From: Thalassospira mesophila | GTDB taxonomy: Bacteria; Pseudomonadota; Alphaproteobacteria; Rhodospirillales; Thalassospiraceae | Reading direction: 5' to 3' | DNA length: 64,000 nt | Assembly (NCBI RefSeq): GCF_002115755.1 | Contig: NZ_JFKA01000013.1 | Coordinates: forward strand, 1-64,000 | In this document: positions 54,492-63,171 of the stretch, piece after piece | Layout: every line of letters begins with the position of its first letter | Position numbering within the stretch: the stretch's first letter is position 1 | Position numbers and translations under genes: made by a program | The notes under the pieces: generated by a model | Told to the model about the DNA's origin: nothing | Database searches by the model: none | Seen by the model: the letters and a program-made list of their open reading frames with translations, nothing else

Positions 54492-55058
54492 TTAATACCC
54501 CCCTTTTTTGCCTGCACCGGCAAAAATAAACGTCCCGTCATAATCAAACGGCTGCCACCACGGGGCGACGCCGGTTTCCTTGTCCACATGGTGCATGAAA
54601 TGGCCGCCTTCTGGTGGGTTAATGTGAAATGTTACATGATATTCACCCGGGCCATCGAGTTTAACGTTGGCACCATAATGCGGCCCGTCCGAGGCCACCA
54701 TCGCCATTAGTTTGCCGGCCTGGTGCCAATCACTGCCGGTTCGCTCAAGCTGATAATCAACATCAAGATACGGGATCCATGCATCTTCGTAAAAACCGTT
54801 GGCATTGGTCGGCAGGGCGGCAATATCAGCTTCGAGATGGATATCGGTTTTATCGGCTTCCTGACCGGGCATTGCCGGTTCCATCACCACCGGCTGCAGG
54901 AATACACCCAATATATGCATGCCGTTTTTGTTCAGCAATTCACCAGCCGGTTGCTCGCCCGCCGAAGCTGACACGATAAAGCCAAAAGTGCCCGCCAGCA
55001 TCACGGCAGAAGCCACGATAGTGCGTCGCATTCCTGGTAAATTGACAGATTTCATCAT
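54492..55058 (-). CDS. P19/Tp34-family periplasmic iron-binding protein
   Basis: A 188-residue secreted protein with a signal peptide ending at SASAGE. It belongs to the P19/Tp34/FetP family, cupredoxin-like proteins that bind copper and iron for high-affinity iron uptake. Visible metal-site residues include Met and His in VVMEPAMPGQEADKTDIHLE and the His cluster GHFMHHVDKETGVAPWW. AGGAG precedes the start. The next gene upstream on this strand encodes the polyferredoxin expected to work with it. Confidence 0.88.
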   Translation of the reverse strand: MMKSVNLPGMRRTIVASAVMLAGTFGFIVSASAGEQPAGELLNKNGMHILGVFLQPVVMEPAMPGQEADKTDIHLEADIAALPTNANGFYEDAWIPYLDVDYQLERTGSDWHQAGKLMAMVASDGPHYGANVKLDGPGEYHVTFHINPPEGGHFMHHVDKETGVAPWWQPFDYDGTFIFAGAGKKGGY

Positions 55059-55093
55059 CAAGTCTCCTTTTACAGTTCGAAAAAATCTGGTGC

Positions 55094-56623
55094 CTAGCCA
55101 AACAGGGCCGGGTACCAGGCAGACGCAAGAAACACACTGCCCGCTGCACCACACAACAAGGGTCCGACACGGGAAGATCCCCGCACGCCAAACGATGCCA
55201 GAATGCGGTTGCCCAAATGCAGGCTCCAGCCCGCGCCGCTAACAAACAGCAGTAATTTCACGGTTGTAATAAATGCTGGTGAGAGGCCTAAAAGGGCAAG
55301 GTTGATAAAAGCCCCGTTGCCAAGCCCCAACACCAGACTAACAAGGCTAACCGGCGCAACCTGATAGCCAAGGGCGACAAAACACTGGTGAAATGTGCCT
55401 GTGCCACCGGCACGGCGCACCAGCCACGCCGCCACCCCCGTGGTAAATGATAAAACCAGCGTGCAGATCATGATCCAGCCGGCCATGTACCCGGTAATGG
55501 TCAAAAAATCGACCCAGCGAAAAACCTCCCGTTCTTCGGAAAAAACCGCCATCAGCCATGAAGGTCCGGGGCTGCCAACCCACAGCCAGCCCCGTTTAAT
55601 GGCCTCGGTTGCCAGCCACAGGCGAAAATCCTGATAACTGCCAAGCACCAGCCACAAAAACCCGCCCAGTGCGACACCAGCACTGATGAACAAAAACAGG
55701 ACTTCTGCCAAATTACCGTTGTGATGCCGGATGGTTTCCAGTTCGGCACCGGGGCGGCGCAATTGCACCTCAAGTCCACCCTTGGCATTGGGGCTGACAC
55801 AACGGAAACATTCAATGCAATGGCGGCTTTCGCTTTTGCGTTTCAAGTCGATCATGGTCGGGCACGCCGTGGCCTCGGTCCACCGGTCGCCACCTGCGAC
55901 AAACCGTTTGGGCTTGAAATCAACCGCGCCAAGGCGGGCATAAACCCCTAATAACAACCCGATCGGGCACGCATGGCGACACCACACCCGTTTTTTGCGG
56001 CCAAAAACCAGTCCACACACAAAGGCTGCCAGCATGACACAGCCAAACAGAATGGCCGCCGATTGCGCATGATCACGCGCACCAAGGGTTTGCGCCCATA
56101 TTGTGACAAAAACAAAACTGACAATCGGGGCCGCCGGTGATTTAAGCCAGCCGGGAACACGCCGCCCAAGCCCACGACCGCTGGCCCATTCAGATGCTGC
56201 CCCCATGGGGCAAAACAGGCCGCACCAGCTTCGCCCGGTGACAACAACCGACAACAAAACCAGCGGAAACCACGCCCCCCACAGCAAGGAATTGGCGAAT
56301 AATTGAAAGTTATCAAAAACCCGGCTGTGTTCTAAAGGCGCGGGTAAAAACGGCGGCACAAAAATAAGGACGATGAATACGCCAAACATGCCGAGGTGAA
56401 CCAGGCCAAGATGGCGCCGGTTTTTGCTAAAGAAATTTTCAATCGCACCCGCAAATCGCTGTGTTCTGGAAATTTTGACGAAATTCAGCGCGTTCATGGC
56501 CCACATCACACAGATAATGACAATTATTATCAATAGCGCCGGGCCACCCCGAAATGCCTTGATCCACGTCAAGAATTCTTCCCACACCGGGCCACAGGAA
56601 CATCGTGCGAGCATGCGTCCCAC
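55094..56623 (-). CDS. membrane-bound 4Fe-4S polyferredoxin (FtrD-like)
   Basis: About 506-509 residues with roughly ten membrane helices and two clusters of Cys. CGLFCPMG and CRHACPIG are the C-x3-CP motifs of NosR/FtrD-type proteins. CIECFRCVSPNAKGG is a further iron-sulfur or ligand motif near residue 267. It should move electrons across the membrane to reduce iron or another metal for the P19 protein. The start is uncertain: GTG 56623 or ATG 56614. No FTR1-type permease gene is adjacent. Confidence 0.82.
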   Translation of the reverse strand: MGRMLARCSCGPVWEEFLTWIKAFRGGPALLIIIVIICVMWAMNALNFVKISRTQRFAGAIENFFSKNRRHLGLVHLGMFGVFIVLIFVPPFLPAPLEHSRVFDNFQLFANSLLWGAWFPLVLLSVVVTGRSWCGLFCPMGAASEWASGRGLGRRVPGWLKSPAAPIVSFVFVTIWAQTLGARDHAQSAAILFGCVMLAAFVCGLVFGRKKRVWCRHACPIGLLLGVYARLGAVDFKPKRFVAGGDRWTEATACPTMIDLKRKSESRHCIECFRCVSPNAKGGLEVQLRRPGAELETIRHHNGNLAEVLFLFISAGVALGGFLWLVLGSYQDFRLWLATEAIKRGWLWVGSPGPSWLMAVFSEEREVFRWVDFLTITGYMAGWIMICTLVLSFTTGVAAWLVRRAGGTGTFHQCFVALGYQVAPVSLVSLVLGLGNGAFINLALLGLSPAFITTVKLLLFVSGAGWSLHLGNRILASFGVRGSSRVGPLLCGAAGSVFLASAWYPALFG

Positions 56624-56680
56624 GCGCTACACAACAGCCATTACCCGTGAGAAGGCGGCGAGACACGGCACAGCAACCAC

Positions 56681-56696
56681 CATACATTTTTGTATT
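56681..56696. promoter_or_regulatory. candidate response-regulator box 3
   Basis: CATACATTTTTGTATT differs from box 2 in only two bases. It stands 85 bases before the PepSY gene, in the spacer shared with the divergent polyferredoxin gene, so it could act on both. Confidence 0.55.
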
Positions 56697-56780
56697 TACC
56701 GCGAAATCTGGCGGAAAAGCGGGTGCCGTAATGTCGCATCTGACAAACGGGCATCGGGCCCGTCAACCACGGAGGATTTC

Positions 56781-57176
56781 ATGAAAAAGATCACACTTAT
56801 TGCGCTGACCACCCTGACCGCCGGGCTCGGTTTTGTCGCCGTAACCCCGGCGATGGCGTCTTCATCGCAAACCAATGATGACGCTGCCGAAGTTTCGGCC
56901 TTAACCCACGCCAAACTGTCGGCACAAGACGCCATTGCCATTGCGATCAAAGCAATGCCGGGCAAGGTCGCCGAATTACAGCTCCGCGTTAATGACAACC
57001 GCGCGCGTTATATGGTTACCATTCTTGATGCCGACGGCGTCGAACATGAAATGCTGGTAGATGCGAATAAAGGGGACATCATCAAACAATCTAACGGTGA
57101 TGAAGAAGCGGACGGCGAAACCAATGACGACGACGGTGACGGCGACAGTTTGAATGACACACCGAAAAACAATTAA
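56781..57176 (+). CDS. secreted PepSY-domain protein
   Basis: A 131-residue periplasmic protein with a signal peptide ending at AMASS. One PepSY unit follows (LSAQDAIAIAIKAMPGKVAE to VEHEMLVDANKGDIIK). The last 30 residues are almost all Asp, Glu, Asn and Gly, which would bind calcium or other cations. GGAGG precedes the start. Small PepSY proteins often damp a histidine kinase next to them, so feedback on the nearby sensor is plausible. Confidence 0.85.
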   Translation: MKKITLIALTTLTAGLGFVAVTPAMASSSQTNDDAAEVSALTHAKLSAQDAIAIAIKAMPGKVAELQLRVNDNRARYMVTILDADGVEHEMLVDANKGDIIKQSNGDEEADGETNDDDGDGDSLNDTPKNN

Positions 57177-57183
57177 CGCTGTG

Positions 57184-57209
57184 CGCCCCTTTTTGTACAA
57201 AAAGGGGCG
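57184..57209 (+). terminator. 26-bp perfect palindrome after the PepSY gene
   Basis: CGCCCCTTTTT and AAAAAGGGGCG pair exactly around GTAC. It lies 8 bases after the stop and probably ends or protects the PepSY mRNA, though the T-run is on the stem's own left arm rather than after it. Confidence 0.6.
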
Positions 57210-57370
57210 TTCCCCCTCTGATCATTATACCAATTATAAAACACAAATGCTCCGCCCCCGCTATGGCAATAGCAGCGGAGAAAAGACCGGACAAACCCGG
57301 TTTGTTATGCATCAACGGGAATGAAGACGAAACACCGACAGGACATGTAACTTCAGTTACAGTGCCAGGC

Positions 57371-58261
57371 TTACAAGCTGGCCCCAAGAATTTGCTGCTC
57401 GATATAATCAGCACCTTCTTCGCCTTTAAGGCTTCTTCGCCACAGCCGGTTGGTCATTTCGGTATAAAGTTCGATGGCTTCGGGCGCGGCACTTACAGTT
57501 GCCACCCCCAACCGGATATTGGCAAACGTTCCCAGCCGAAACGGGCTTACCACAACACGGGTTTGGGTACCCTGTTTGAACAATTGAAACGTGGCACCGG
57601 GCATTGAATCAACAATCACACCAACCTGCGTGCCGATTGGCTGATCGCGCAAAATTCTGGCGATATTTTCAATTTCCCGACGGGCGACATCGCGGCGAAA
57701 TTCCTGATCGGCGCGAGAAGGCTCGAACGTGCCGACAAATCCTGTCCGCATGAATTGCGCCAGCTCTGCCGCACAGACCAGACTGACAGTATTGGGCATA
57801 CGCTCGCGGAAATTTTTTTTGCGCTGTGACAGTATTTTCAAAAGCGTATCGATATCTCGCAGGGCGGCTGCCCTGTCGGATGCATCATCGGGAATGCTTT
57901 CGGCCAGAACCGTAGGCAGTAATTCGTCAAAGCTGCCGGTTGTCAGTAAATAGGATACCGGGTCAAACAACATGCTGATGTGATCAGCGTTTTCCTCAAG
58001 CTGGCGCATACGCTCGAAAAAACTGACGGCAGAGCCGATATATTCAACACCAACACCCAGCAAATTGGGCAAAGAAACCCCCAATCCCTCGGCAATTTTG
58101 CCCAAGGTATCAAGTTTTGGCGGATGGCCACCTTCATACCGGTAAATAGCGGCCCGCGAGACCCCGATGCGCGCAGCGAGTTCTTCGGGCGTCATGCTTT
58201 TTCCCATACGGAAAGCCTTGATACGCTGGCCAATATCCCCTGCTTCGATTTCTGCTGTCAT
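57371..58261 (-). CDS. XRE-family transcriptional regulator
   Basis: A 296-residue regulator. The N-terminal lambda-repressor-type HTH (about residues 10-65) reads MTPEELAARIGVSRAAIYRY and LDTLGKIAEGLGVSLPNLL. The long C-terminal part of about 220 residues has no motif I know and may sense the effector. It is divergent from the TRAP-PyrK-PyrD operon and faces a pair of GAGAAAATT operator-like sites, so it very likely controls that operon. Confidence 0.88.
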   Translation of the reverse strand: MTAEIEAGDIGQRIKAFRMGKSMTPEELAARIGVSRAAIYRYEGGHPPKLDTLGKIAEGLGVSLPNLLGVGVEYIGSAVSFFERMRQLEENADHISMLFDPVSYLLTTGSFDELLPTVLAESIPDDASDRAAALRDIDTLLKILSQRKKNFRERMPNTVSLVCAAELAQFMRTGFVGTFEPSRADQEFRRDVARREIENIARILRDQPIGTQVGVIVDSMPGATFQLFKQGTQTRVVVSPFRLGTFANIRLGVATVSAAPEAIELYTEMTNRLWRRSLKGEEGADYIEQQILGASL

Positions 58262-58342
58262 TTATCTGTGGCCGCACTTGTTTCCGCATTGCCGATCAGC
58301 ATTACTATAGCGCAAAATTTGCAAAAGTCTCAATTTTTAAGA

Positions 58343-58375
58343 TTTTGAGAAAATTTTCTCGTTTTTGAGAAAATT
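58343..58375. promoter_or_regulatory. tandem operator-like sites upstream of the TRAP operon
   Basis: TTTTGAGAAAATT occurs at 58343-58355 and again at 58363-58375, exactly 20 bases (two helical turns) apart. The first copy continues into GAGAAAATTTTCTC, a perfect 14-bp palindrome. A TTGACT hexamer follows at 58377. This is a good candidate binding region for the divergent XRE regulator. Confidence 0.6.
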
Positions 58376-58445
58376 ATTGACTTATGCGATAAAGCCGCAA
58401 AGATGGTCCTTTACGATTAATAGTCACTTCATCAGGGGGCAAATA

Positions 58446-59468
58446 ATGAAATTTACCGCAACATCCAAAATCCTCGTTGCAGCACTGTGTATCTCGGGGT
58501 TGAGCACAGTATCGGCACAGGCAGCAGAATTCGTCGCCAAAATCGGCCATCTTGAATCCGCAGCGCAAAGCCGGAACATCTATCTTGAAAAAGTTGCGAA
58601 GCTGGTCAATGAACGCACCGATGGCAATGTCGAATTTGATATTTATCCGCAGGGCCAGTTGGGCAACCAGCGCCAGATGACAGAAGGCACCCAGCTTGGT
58701 GTGCTTGAAGCAACGGTTTCACCGGCTGCTTTTTTGGGCGGCTTTAACCCGGCTGTTTCCGTTCTTGATATTCCCTATCTGATGCCGCAAGACACCAAAC
58801 AGGCGCAGGCTATTCGCGATAGCGCCTTTGGCAAGGAATTGCTGGCGTCATTTTCGGCCAAAGGTGTTGTTGCCATTGGCCTGTGGCCGAACGGCTTTAA
58901 GGAATTTACTTCCAATAAACCGATCGACACCTGGAAAGAATTCACCGGCCAGAAATTCCGCGTTATGGATTCAAACATCCTGATCGAACAGTTCAAGGCG
59001 ATGGATGCTTCGGCGATTTCGCTGTCATTTGGTGAATTGTATTCAGCCCTGCAAATGGGTGTGGTCGATGGCCAGGAAAATCCGCTCGATACCATCGAAC
59101 GGATGAAATATTATGAAGTCCAGAAGAACCTTGTGATTTCCGATCACGGTGCCATGGAAGACGTTATTTTGTTCAACCCGACTTTCTGGAATTCCATGCC
59201 GGAAAACTACCGCAAAATTATCGTCGATACCTTCCATGAAGTTATCCCGGACCTGGTCAAGGACAAGGCCGAACGCGTTGCTGCCGCTCTTGAAACAATC
59301 AAGAAAAACGGCATGAATGTACGTGTTGCGACCCCGGAAGAACGCGAAACCCTGCGCGCCGCCATTTATCCTGAAACCAAAGCCGCCTATATCGAACGCG
59401 CAGGCGATGAAGGCAAAAAGCTGGTTGATCTGTACGAACAGGCCTACGCCAAAGTTTCTGCACAATAA
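58446..59468 (+). CDS. TRAP transporter solute-binding protein (DctP type)
   Basis: A 340-residue periplasmic binding protein with a signal peptide ending at AQAAE. DctP segments are VAKIGHLESAAQSRNIYLEK, GQKFRVMDSNIL with the ligand-binding Arg, and QMGVVDGQENPLDTIE. It recognises a carboxylated solute. Given the downstream PyrK/PyrD-like and ureido hydrolase genes, orotate, dihydroorotate or a carbamoyl amino acid are the likeliest ligands. AGGGGG precedes the start. Confidence 0.91.
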   Translation: MKFTATSKILVAALCISGLSTVSAQAAEFVAKIGHLESAAQSRNIYLEKVAKLVNERTDGNVEFDIYPQGQLGNQRQMTEGTQLGVLEATVSPAAFLGGFNPAVSVLDIPYLMPQDTKQAQAIRDSAFGKELLASFSAKGVVAIGLWPNGFKEFTSNKPIDTWKEFTGQKFRVMDSNILIEQFKAMDASAISLSFGELYSALQMGVVDGQENPLDTIERMKYYEVQKNLVISDHGAMEDVILFNPTFWNSMPENYRKIIVDTFHEVIPDLVKDKAERVAAALETIKKNGMNVRVATPEERETLRAAIYPETKAAYIERAGDEGKKLVDLYEQAYAKVSAQ

Positions 59469-59475
59469 TTCTGTC

Positions 59476-59520
59476 TGGCGGCCCGTCTGAAATTCGGACT
59501 GGCCGCCATTTTTCTTTTTT
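59476..59520 (+). terminator. terminator/attenuator after TRAP binding-protein gene
   Basis: TGGCGGCC pairs with GGCCGCCA, with an inner GTC/GAC pair, and is followed by TTTTTCTTTTTT. It starts 8 bases after the binding-protein stop, inside the operon, and should reduce but not abolish transcription of the following genes. Confidence 0.85.
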
Positions 59521-59568
59521 CATGACCCAAATCAGTCGGCAATTATTCCCTTGCCGAGGAGAATTTCT

Positions 59569-60096
59569 ATGGCGATGCTCCTGCACATTCTCAGAACCAC
59601 AGAACGCATCTTTCTGGTGACCATCTTTTTGCTGATGGTTGGTTTGTTTACCCTTGGAGTGGCCGTGCGTGAGTTTTCGCCACAACATGCCAGTGACTTT
59701 GCCTGGATCGAAGAAGTCGTTCAGATGCTTAATCTGTTTCTGGTTTTTTGCGCACTGGGGCTGGCCCTTGAACGCAAACGCCATGTTGGCGTCACCACAT
59801 TTCGCGACGCCCTTTCGATTAAAAAACGTAAAATCGTCTTTCGCCTGATCGATAGTATTGGCCTTCTTTTTTCAATTTATCTTGTCACCCTTGGCGTTCA
59901 GATGGTCCAATTCGTACTGGCATCGGGTCAGCGCAGTGCAACCCTGAACATCCCCATGGGTTGGATTTATATTGCCCCGACCATTGGCTTTGCCCTGTTA
60001 GCCTTGCGCTATGCCCTTAGTCTGGCCGGGGTTATTGACCGCTTTTCACCCGACCCGGCATCGGCCGAGCATGCATACGAAGAAGGGGCAGCATAA
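59569..60096 (+). CDS. TRAP transporter small permease (DctQ type)
   Basis: A 175-residue protein with four helices; DFAWIEEVVQMLNLFLVFCALG is the family segment. GAGGAG precedes the chosen ATG. Its stop overlaps the DctM start by one base (TAATG). Confidence 0.87.
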   Translation: MAMLLHILRTTERIFLVTIFLLMVGLFTLGVAVREFSPQHASDFAWIEEVVQMLNLFLVFCALGLALERKRHVGVTTFRDALSIKKRKIVFRLIDSIGLLFSIYLVTLGVQMVQFVLASGQRSATLNIPMGWIYIAPTIGFALLALRYALSLAGVIDRFSPDPASAEHAYEEGAA

Positions 60097-61376
60097 TGTT
60101 GTTTGTAATCATTGGCGCCACCCTTGCCTTGATGCTGCTGGGTTTTGAAATGCTGCTGGTCCTGGGCATTCCCACACTGGCGATCAAGGAAGTGTTCTTT
60201 CACCGCCTGCCCGACGTGGTTTTTGTACAAAAATTGCTGGGCGGGATCGACCATTCAACCCTGCTGGCAATTCCGTTTTTTCTGTTTGCAGCCCAGTTAA
60301 TGGCATCGGGCCAGATTACCCGACGCCTGATGGATCTGGTGCGGACCTTTGTAGGCCACACAAGGGGTGGCATTGGTCATACGGCCATTGGCGGGTCGAT
60401 GGCCTTTGGCTCTGTTTCGGGTTCGGCCCCGGCCACGGTGGCGGCCCTTGGCGGCATGGTTTATCCCGAATTGCGCAAAAGCGGTTATTCCGAAAAATTC
60501 AGCCTTGGTCTGATTGTCTCAAGTGCTGAAACCGCCCTTTTGATCCCGCCTTCCATCACTTTTATCGTTTATGGCTGGATGACGGGCACCTCGGTTGCCA
60601 AACTTTTTGCCGGTGGACTTGCGATTGGCGTTGTTCTGGCCCTGACCTTTGCCGTGCTGGTCATGGTCCATGCCTCGCGCCAGAAGGTTACTGCCGCCCC
60701 GCGCGTGCCGTGGCCGCAGCGCCTTGATGCCTTGCGCGCTGCTGGCTGGGCATTGGGCATGCCCGCTATTATTCTGGGCGGCATCTATTCCGGGGTTTTC
60801 ACCCCGACCGAGGCCGCAGCCGTCAGCGTGGTTTATGCCATCTTTGTTGAAGGCATTGTATACCGCGAACTGACCTTCACCCGTCTGGTCGATATTTGTG
60901 AAGCCAGTGCCATTTCAACAGCCGTAATCTTTGCACTGCTTGCCTTTGGCGGGGTGTTGTCGTTTTTTGTCACGCTGGCACAGGTTCCCACGGCCATTTC
61001 CGGTTTTCTGGCCGCCATTCATGCCGGACCGGTGCTATTTTTGCTGATCCTGAACGTCTGCTTTCTTATTGCGGGCATGTTCATTGATCCCAATTCGGCA
61101 TTACTTATTTTGGTGCCGCCGTTATTTCCGGTTGCCACCAGCCTTGGCATTGACCCGGTTCATCTGGGCATGATCGTCACCCTTAATATCAGTCTGGGTA
61201 TGATCACCCCGCCGTTCGGGCTGGACCTGTTTGTGGCATCGTCAACGCTAAACAAACCGGTCACCCGCATTATCGCCGGGGTCTGGCCGTTTGTTGTCGC
61301 CAATCTGATCGCGCTGACAATTGTGACCTATGTGCCGCAAATATCACTTTTCATTCCCCACCTGCTGTTTAGGTAA
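60096..61376 (+). CDS. TRAP transporter large permease (DctM type)
   Basis: A 426-residue membrane protein with about 12 helices. Segments AFGSVSGSAPATVAALGGMV, ETALLIPPSITFIVYGWMTG and LNISLGMITPPFGLDLF identify it. It is coupled to the small permease upstream, and the PyrK-like gene begins 11 bases later. Confidence 0.94.
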   Translation: MLFVIIGATLALMLLGFEMLLVLGIPTLAIKEVFFHRLPDVVFVQKLLGGIDHSTLLAIPFFLFAAQLMASGQITRRLMDLVRTFVGHTRGGIGHTAIGGSMAFGSVSGSAPATVAALGGMVYPELRKSGYSEKFSLGLIVSSAETALLIPPSITFIVYGWMTGTSVAKLFAGGLAIGVVLALTFAVLVMVHASRQKVTAAPRVPWPQRLDALRAAGWALGMPAIILGGIYSGVFTPTEAAAVSVVYAIFVEGIVYRELTFTRLVDICEASAISTAVIFALLAFGGVLSFFVTLAQVPTAISGFLAAIHAGPVLFLLILNVCFLIAGMFIDPNSALLILVPPLFPVATSLGIDPVHLGMIVTLNISLGMITPPFGLDLFVASSTLNKPVTRIIAGVWPFVVANLIALTIVTYVPQISLFIPHLLFR

Positions 61377-61387
61377 GGAAACGTCCC

Positions 61388-62233
61388 ATGACTGTCGCTG
61401 TTGTTGATGTCACGCCGGGGATTGTTCCGGCGAACGAACAGGTGTTCGAAACCGAATGCCAAGTCATAAGCAATTCTCCTGTCAATAATGACTACCGATT
61501 GCTTGTACTTGCCGCCCCGGCGGAAATTCTGAACTGCACGCCGGGCCAGTTTTTTCACCTGCAATGCCCGGTGCGCGAAGGTTTGCAACCCTATTTGCGC
61601 CGCCCGATGAGCATCTATGGCTATTTCCCCGAAAAGGGCGAGCTGCAGTTTCTTTATAAAATTGCCGGTACAGGTACCGCTGCCCTTGCCACCCTGGCAC
61701 CGGGCGAACCGCTAAACGTTGTCGGCCCGCTTGGCCAGGGCTTTGATATTCGCGATGACTGGCAAAACCTGTTATTGCTGGCGCGCGGTGTTGGCCTCGC
61801 TACGCTTGCGCCTTTGGCCCTTGAAGCCCACAAACGCGGCAAGACCCTTACGGCTATTTGCAGTGCCCGCTCGCCCGAAATGCTGATGTCGATCGACTAT
61901 TTTCGTGATCTGGGTGCCAATATCATTACCGTTACCGACAGCGAAGAAACATCCGGTCTTGAAAATCTGGAAAAGCTGATTGAAGGGCTGATCGCCACAA
62001 ACGGCATTGATGCATTTTATACCTGTGGCTCCAACCGGTTGCTGAAATTGCTGCAAACACTGGGCGCGCGCCATAATATCTCCGGCCAAATTGCGCTTGA
62101 ACAGCAAATGGCCTGTGGCCTTGGGATGTGCCAGTGCTGTGTCAGATCGTTTCAGTCGCCAACCGGCATTGTTCATAAACGGGTTTGCAAAGAAGGGCCG
62201 GTATTTGACCTGCAGGAGGCCATGGGATGGTAG
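61388..62233 (+). CDS. dihydroorotate dehydrogenase electron-transfer subunit-like protein
   Basis: A 281-residue PyrK-type flavo-iron-sulfur subunit. The FAD site is YLRRPMSIYGYF. An NAD-binding part includes LLLLARGVGLATLAPLAL. The C-terminal 2Fe-2S loop is MACGLGMCQCC with a last Cys in HKRVCKEGPVF. PyrK passes electrons between NAD(H) and the PyrD subunit. The gene overlaps the PyrD-like gene by 7 bases. Setting in a regulated TRAP operon, not with pyr genes, points to catabolism. The first 20 residues extend beyond the usual family start. Confidence 0.85.
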   Translation: MTVAVVDVTPGIVPANEQVFETECQVISNSPVNNDYRLLVLAAPAEILNCTPGQFFHLQCPVREGLQPYLRRPMSIYGYFPEKGELQFLYKIAGTGTAALATLAPGEPLNVVGPLGQGFDIRDDWQNLLLLARGVGLATLAPLALEAHKRGKTLTAICSARSPEMLMSIDYFRDLGANIITVTDSEETSGLENLEKLIEGLIATNGIDAFYTCGSNRLLKLLQTLGARHNISGQIALEQQMACGLGMCQCCVRSFQSPTGIVHKRVCKEGPVFDLQEAMGW

Positions 62234-63171
62234 ATCTTTCGGTACAGATTGGCGATTTGCGCCTGAAAAACCCGATCATGCCCGCATCAGGCACGTTTTC
62301 CGAAGACCTTGCCACCATGCTCGATATCAACACGTTGGGCGCGCTGGTAACCAAAACCATTACCCACGGCATTCGTCAGGGTAACCCGACCCCGCGCGTG
62401 TGCGAAGTTGCCGGATCGATGCTAAATTCCATTGGCATTCCCAGCAAGGGTGTCGATTATTTTCGCAATGTCACGGTGCCGTATTACCAGGCCTATGACA
62501 GCCCGCTGGTGGTCAGCATTTCGGGCAATACCACCGACGAGTTCGCCCAATTGTGCGAAGCCGTCAGTGTGCCCGGCGTTGCCGCCATCGAAGTGAATAT
62601 TTCGTGCCCCAACATCGAAGAGGACGGCAAGGCATTTGCCATGCGCCCCAGCTCCACGCTGGACGTCATGCGCAAATTACGCGCCGCCACCGACCTGCCG
62701 CTTTGGGCCAAATTAACCCCCAATACCGGCGAAACATCCGACGTTGCCCGCGCCGCACAAGAAGGCGGGGCCGATGCCCTTGTGGTGTGCAATACCATGC
62801 TGGCAATGTCGATTGATGTGCAGTCGCGCAAACCCCGTTTGGGCAACCTCATGGGCGGGCTTTCCGGCCCGTCGTTAAAACCGATTGCCTTGCGCATGGC
62901 CTATCAGTGCGCCAAGGCGGTTGATATTCCCGTTATTGGCTGTGGCGGCATTTCCACCACCGAAGATGTGCTGGAATATCTGATCGCCGGGGCAAGTGCG
63001 GTACAGGTTGGCACGGCGACCTTCATCAATCCTACTGCCATGATCCGCATCATTGCCGAACTTGAAGCCTATATGGTCGCGTACAATTTTTCGAAAATGA
63101 CCGACATCATCAACAGTGTTCGCGACGAAGAAGCCGCCGACACCGTTGTCTTCATGGAGACAGCCCCATGA
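62227..63171 (+). CDS. class 1B dihydroorotate dehydrogenase catalytic subunit-like protein
   Basis: A 314-residue FMN TIM-barrel enzyme of the PyrDB class. PIMPASGTF and the catalytic EVNISCPNI (Cys127) are diagnostic, since class 1 enzymes use Cys while class 2 use Ser. GGLSGPSLKP, VIGCGGIST and AGASAVQVGTA are FMN-phosphate regions. With PyrK it links NAD(H) to orotate/dihydroorotate. Most alphaproteobacteria make pyrimidines with a quinone-linked class 2 enzyme. An operon-borne 1B pair is therefore probably for orotate reduction. Confidence 0.87.
   Translation: MVDLSVQIGDLRLKNPIMPASGTFSEDLATMLDINTLGALVTKTITHGIRQGNPTPRVCEVAGSMLNSIGIPSKGVDYFRNVTVPYYQAYDSPLVVSISGNTTDEFAQLCEAVSVPGVAAIEVNISCPNIEEDGKAFAMRPSSTLDVMRKLRAATDLPLWAKLTPNTGETSDVARAAQEGGADALVVCNTMLAMSIDVQSRKPRLGNLMGGLSGPSLKPIALRMAYQCAKAVDIPVIGCGGISTTEDVLEYLIAGASAVQVGTATFINPTAMIRIIAELEAYMVAYNFSKMTDIINSVRDEEAADTVVFMETAP

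Noticed and set aside
56424..56780. 119-codon extension before the PepSY protein
   Set aside because: It overlaps the polyferredoxin start, and a signal peptide with GGAGG begins at 56781.
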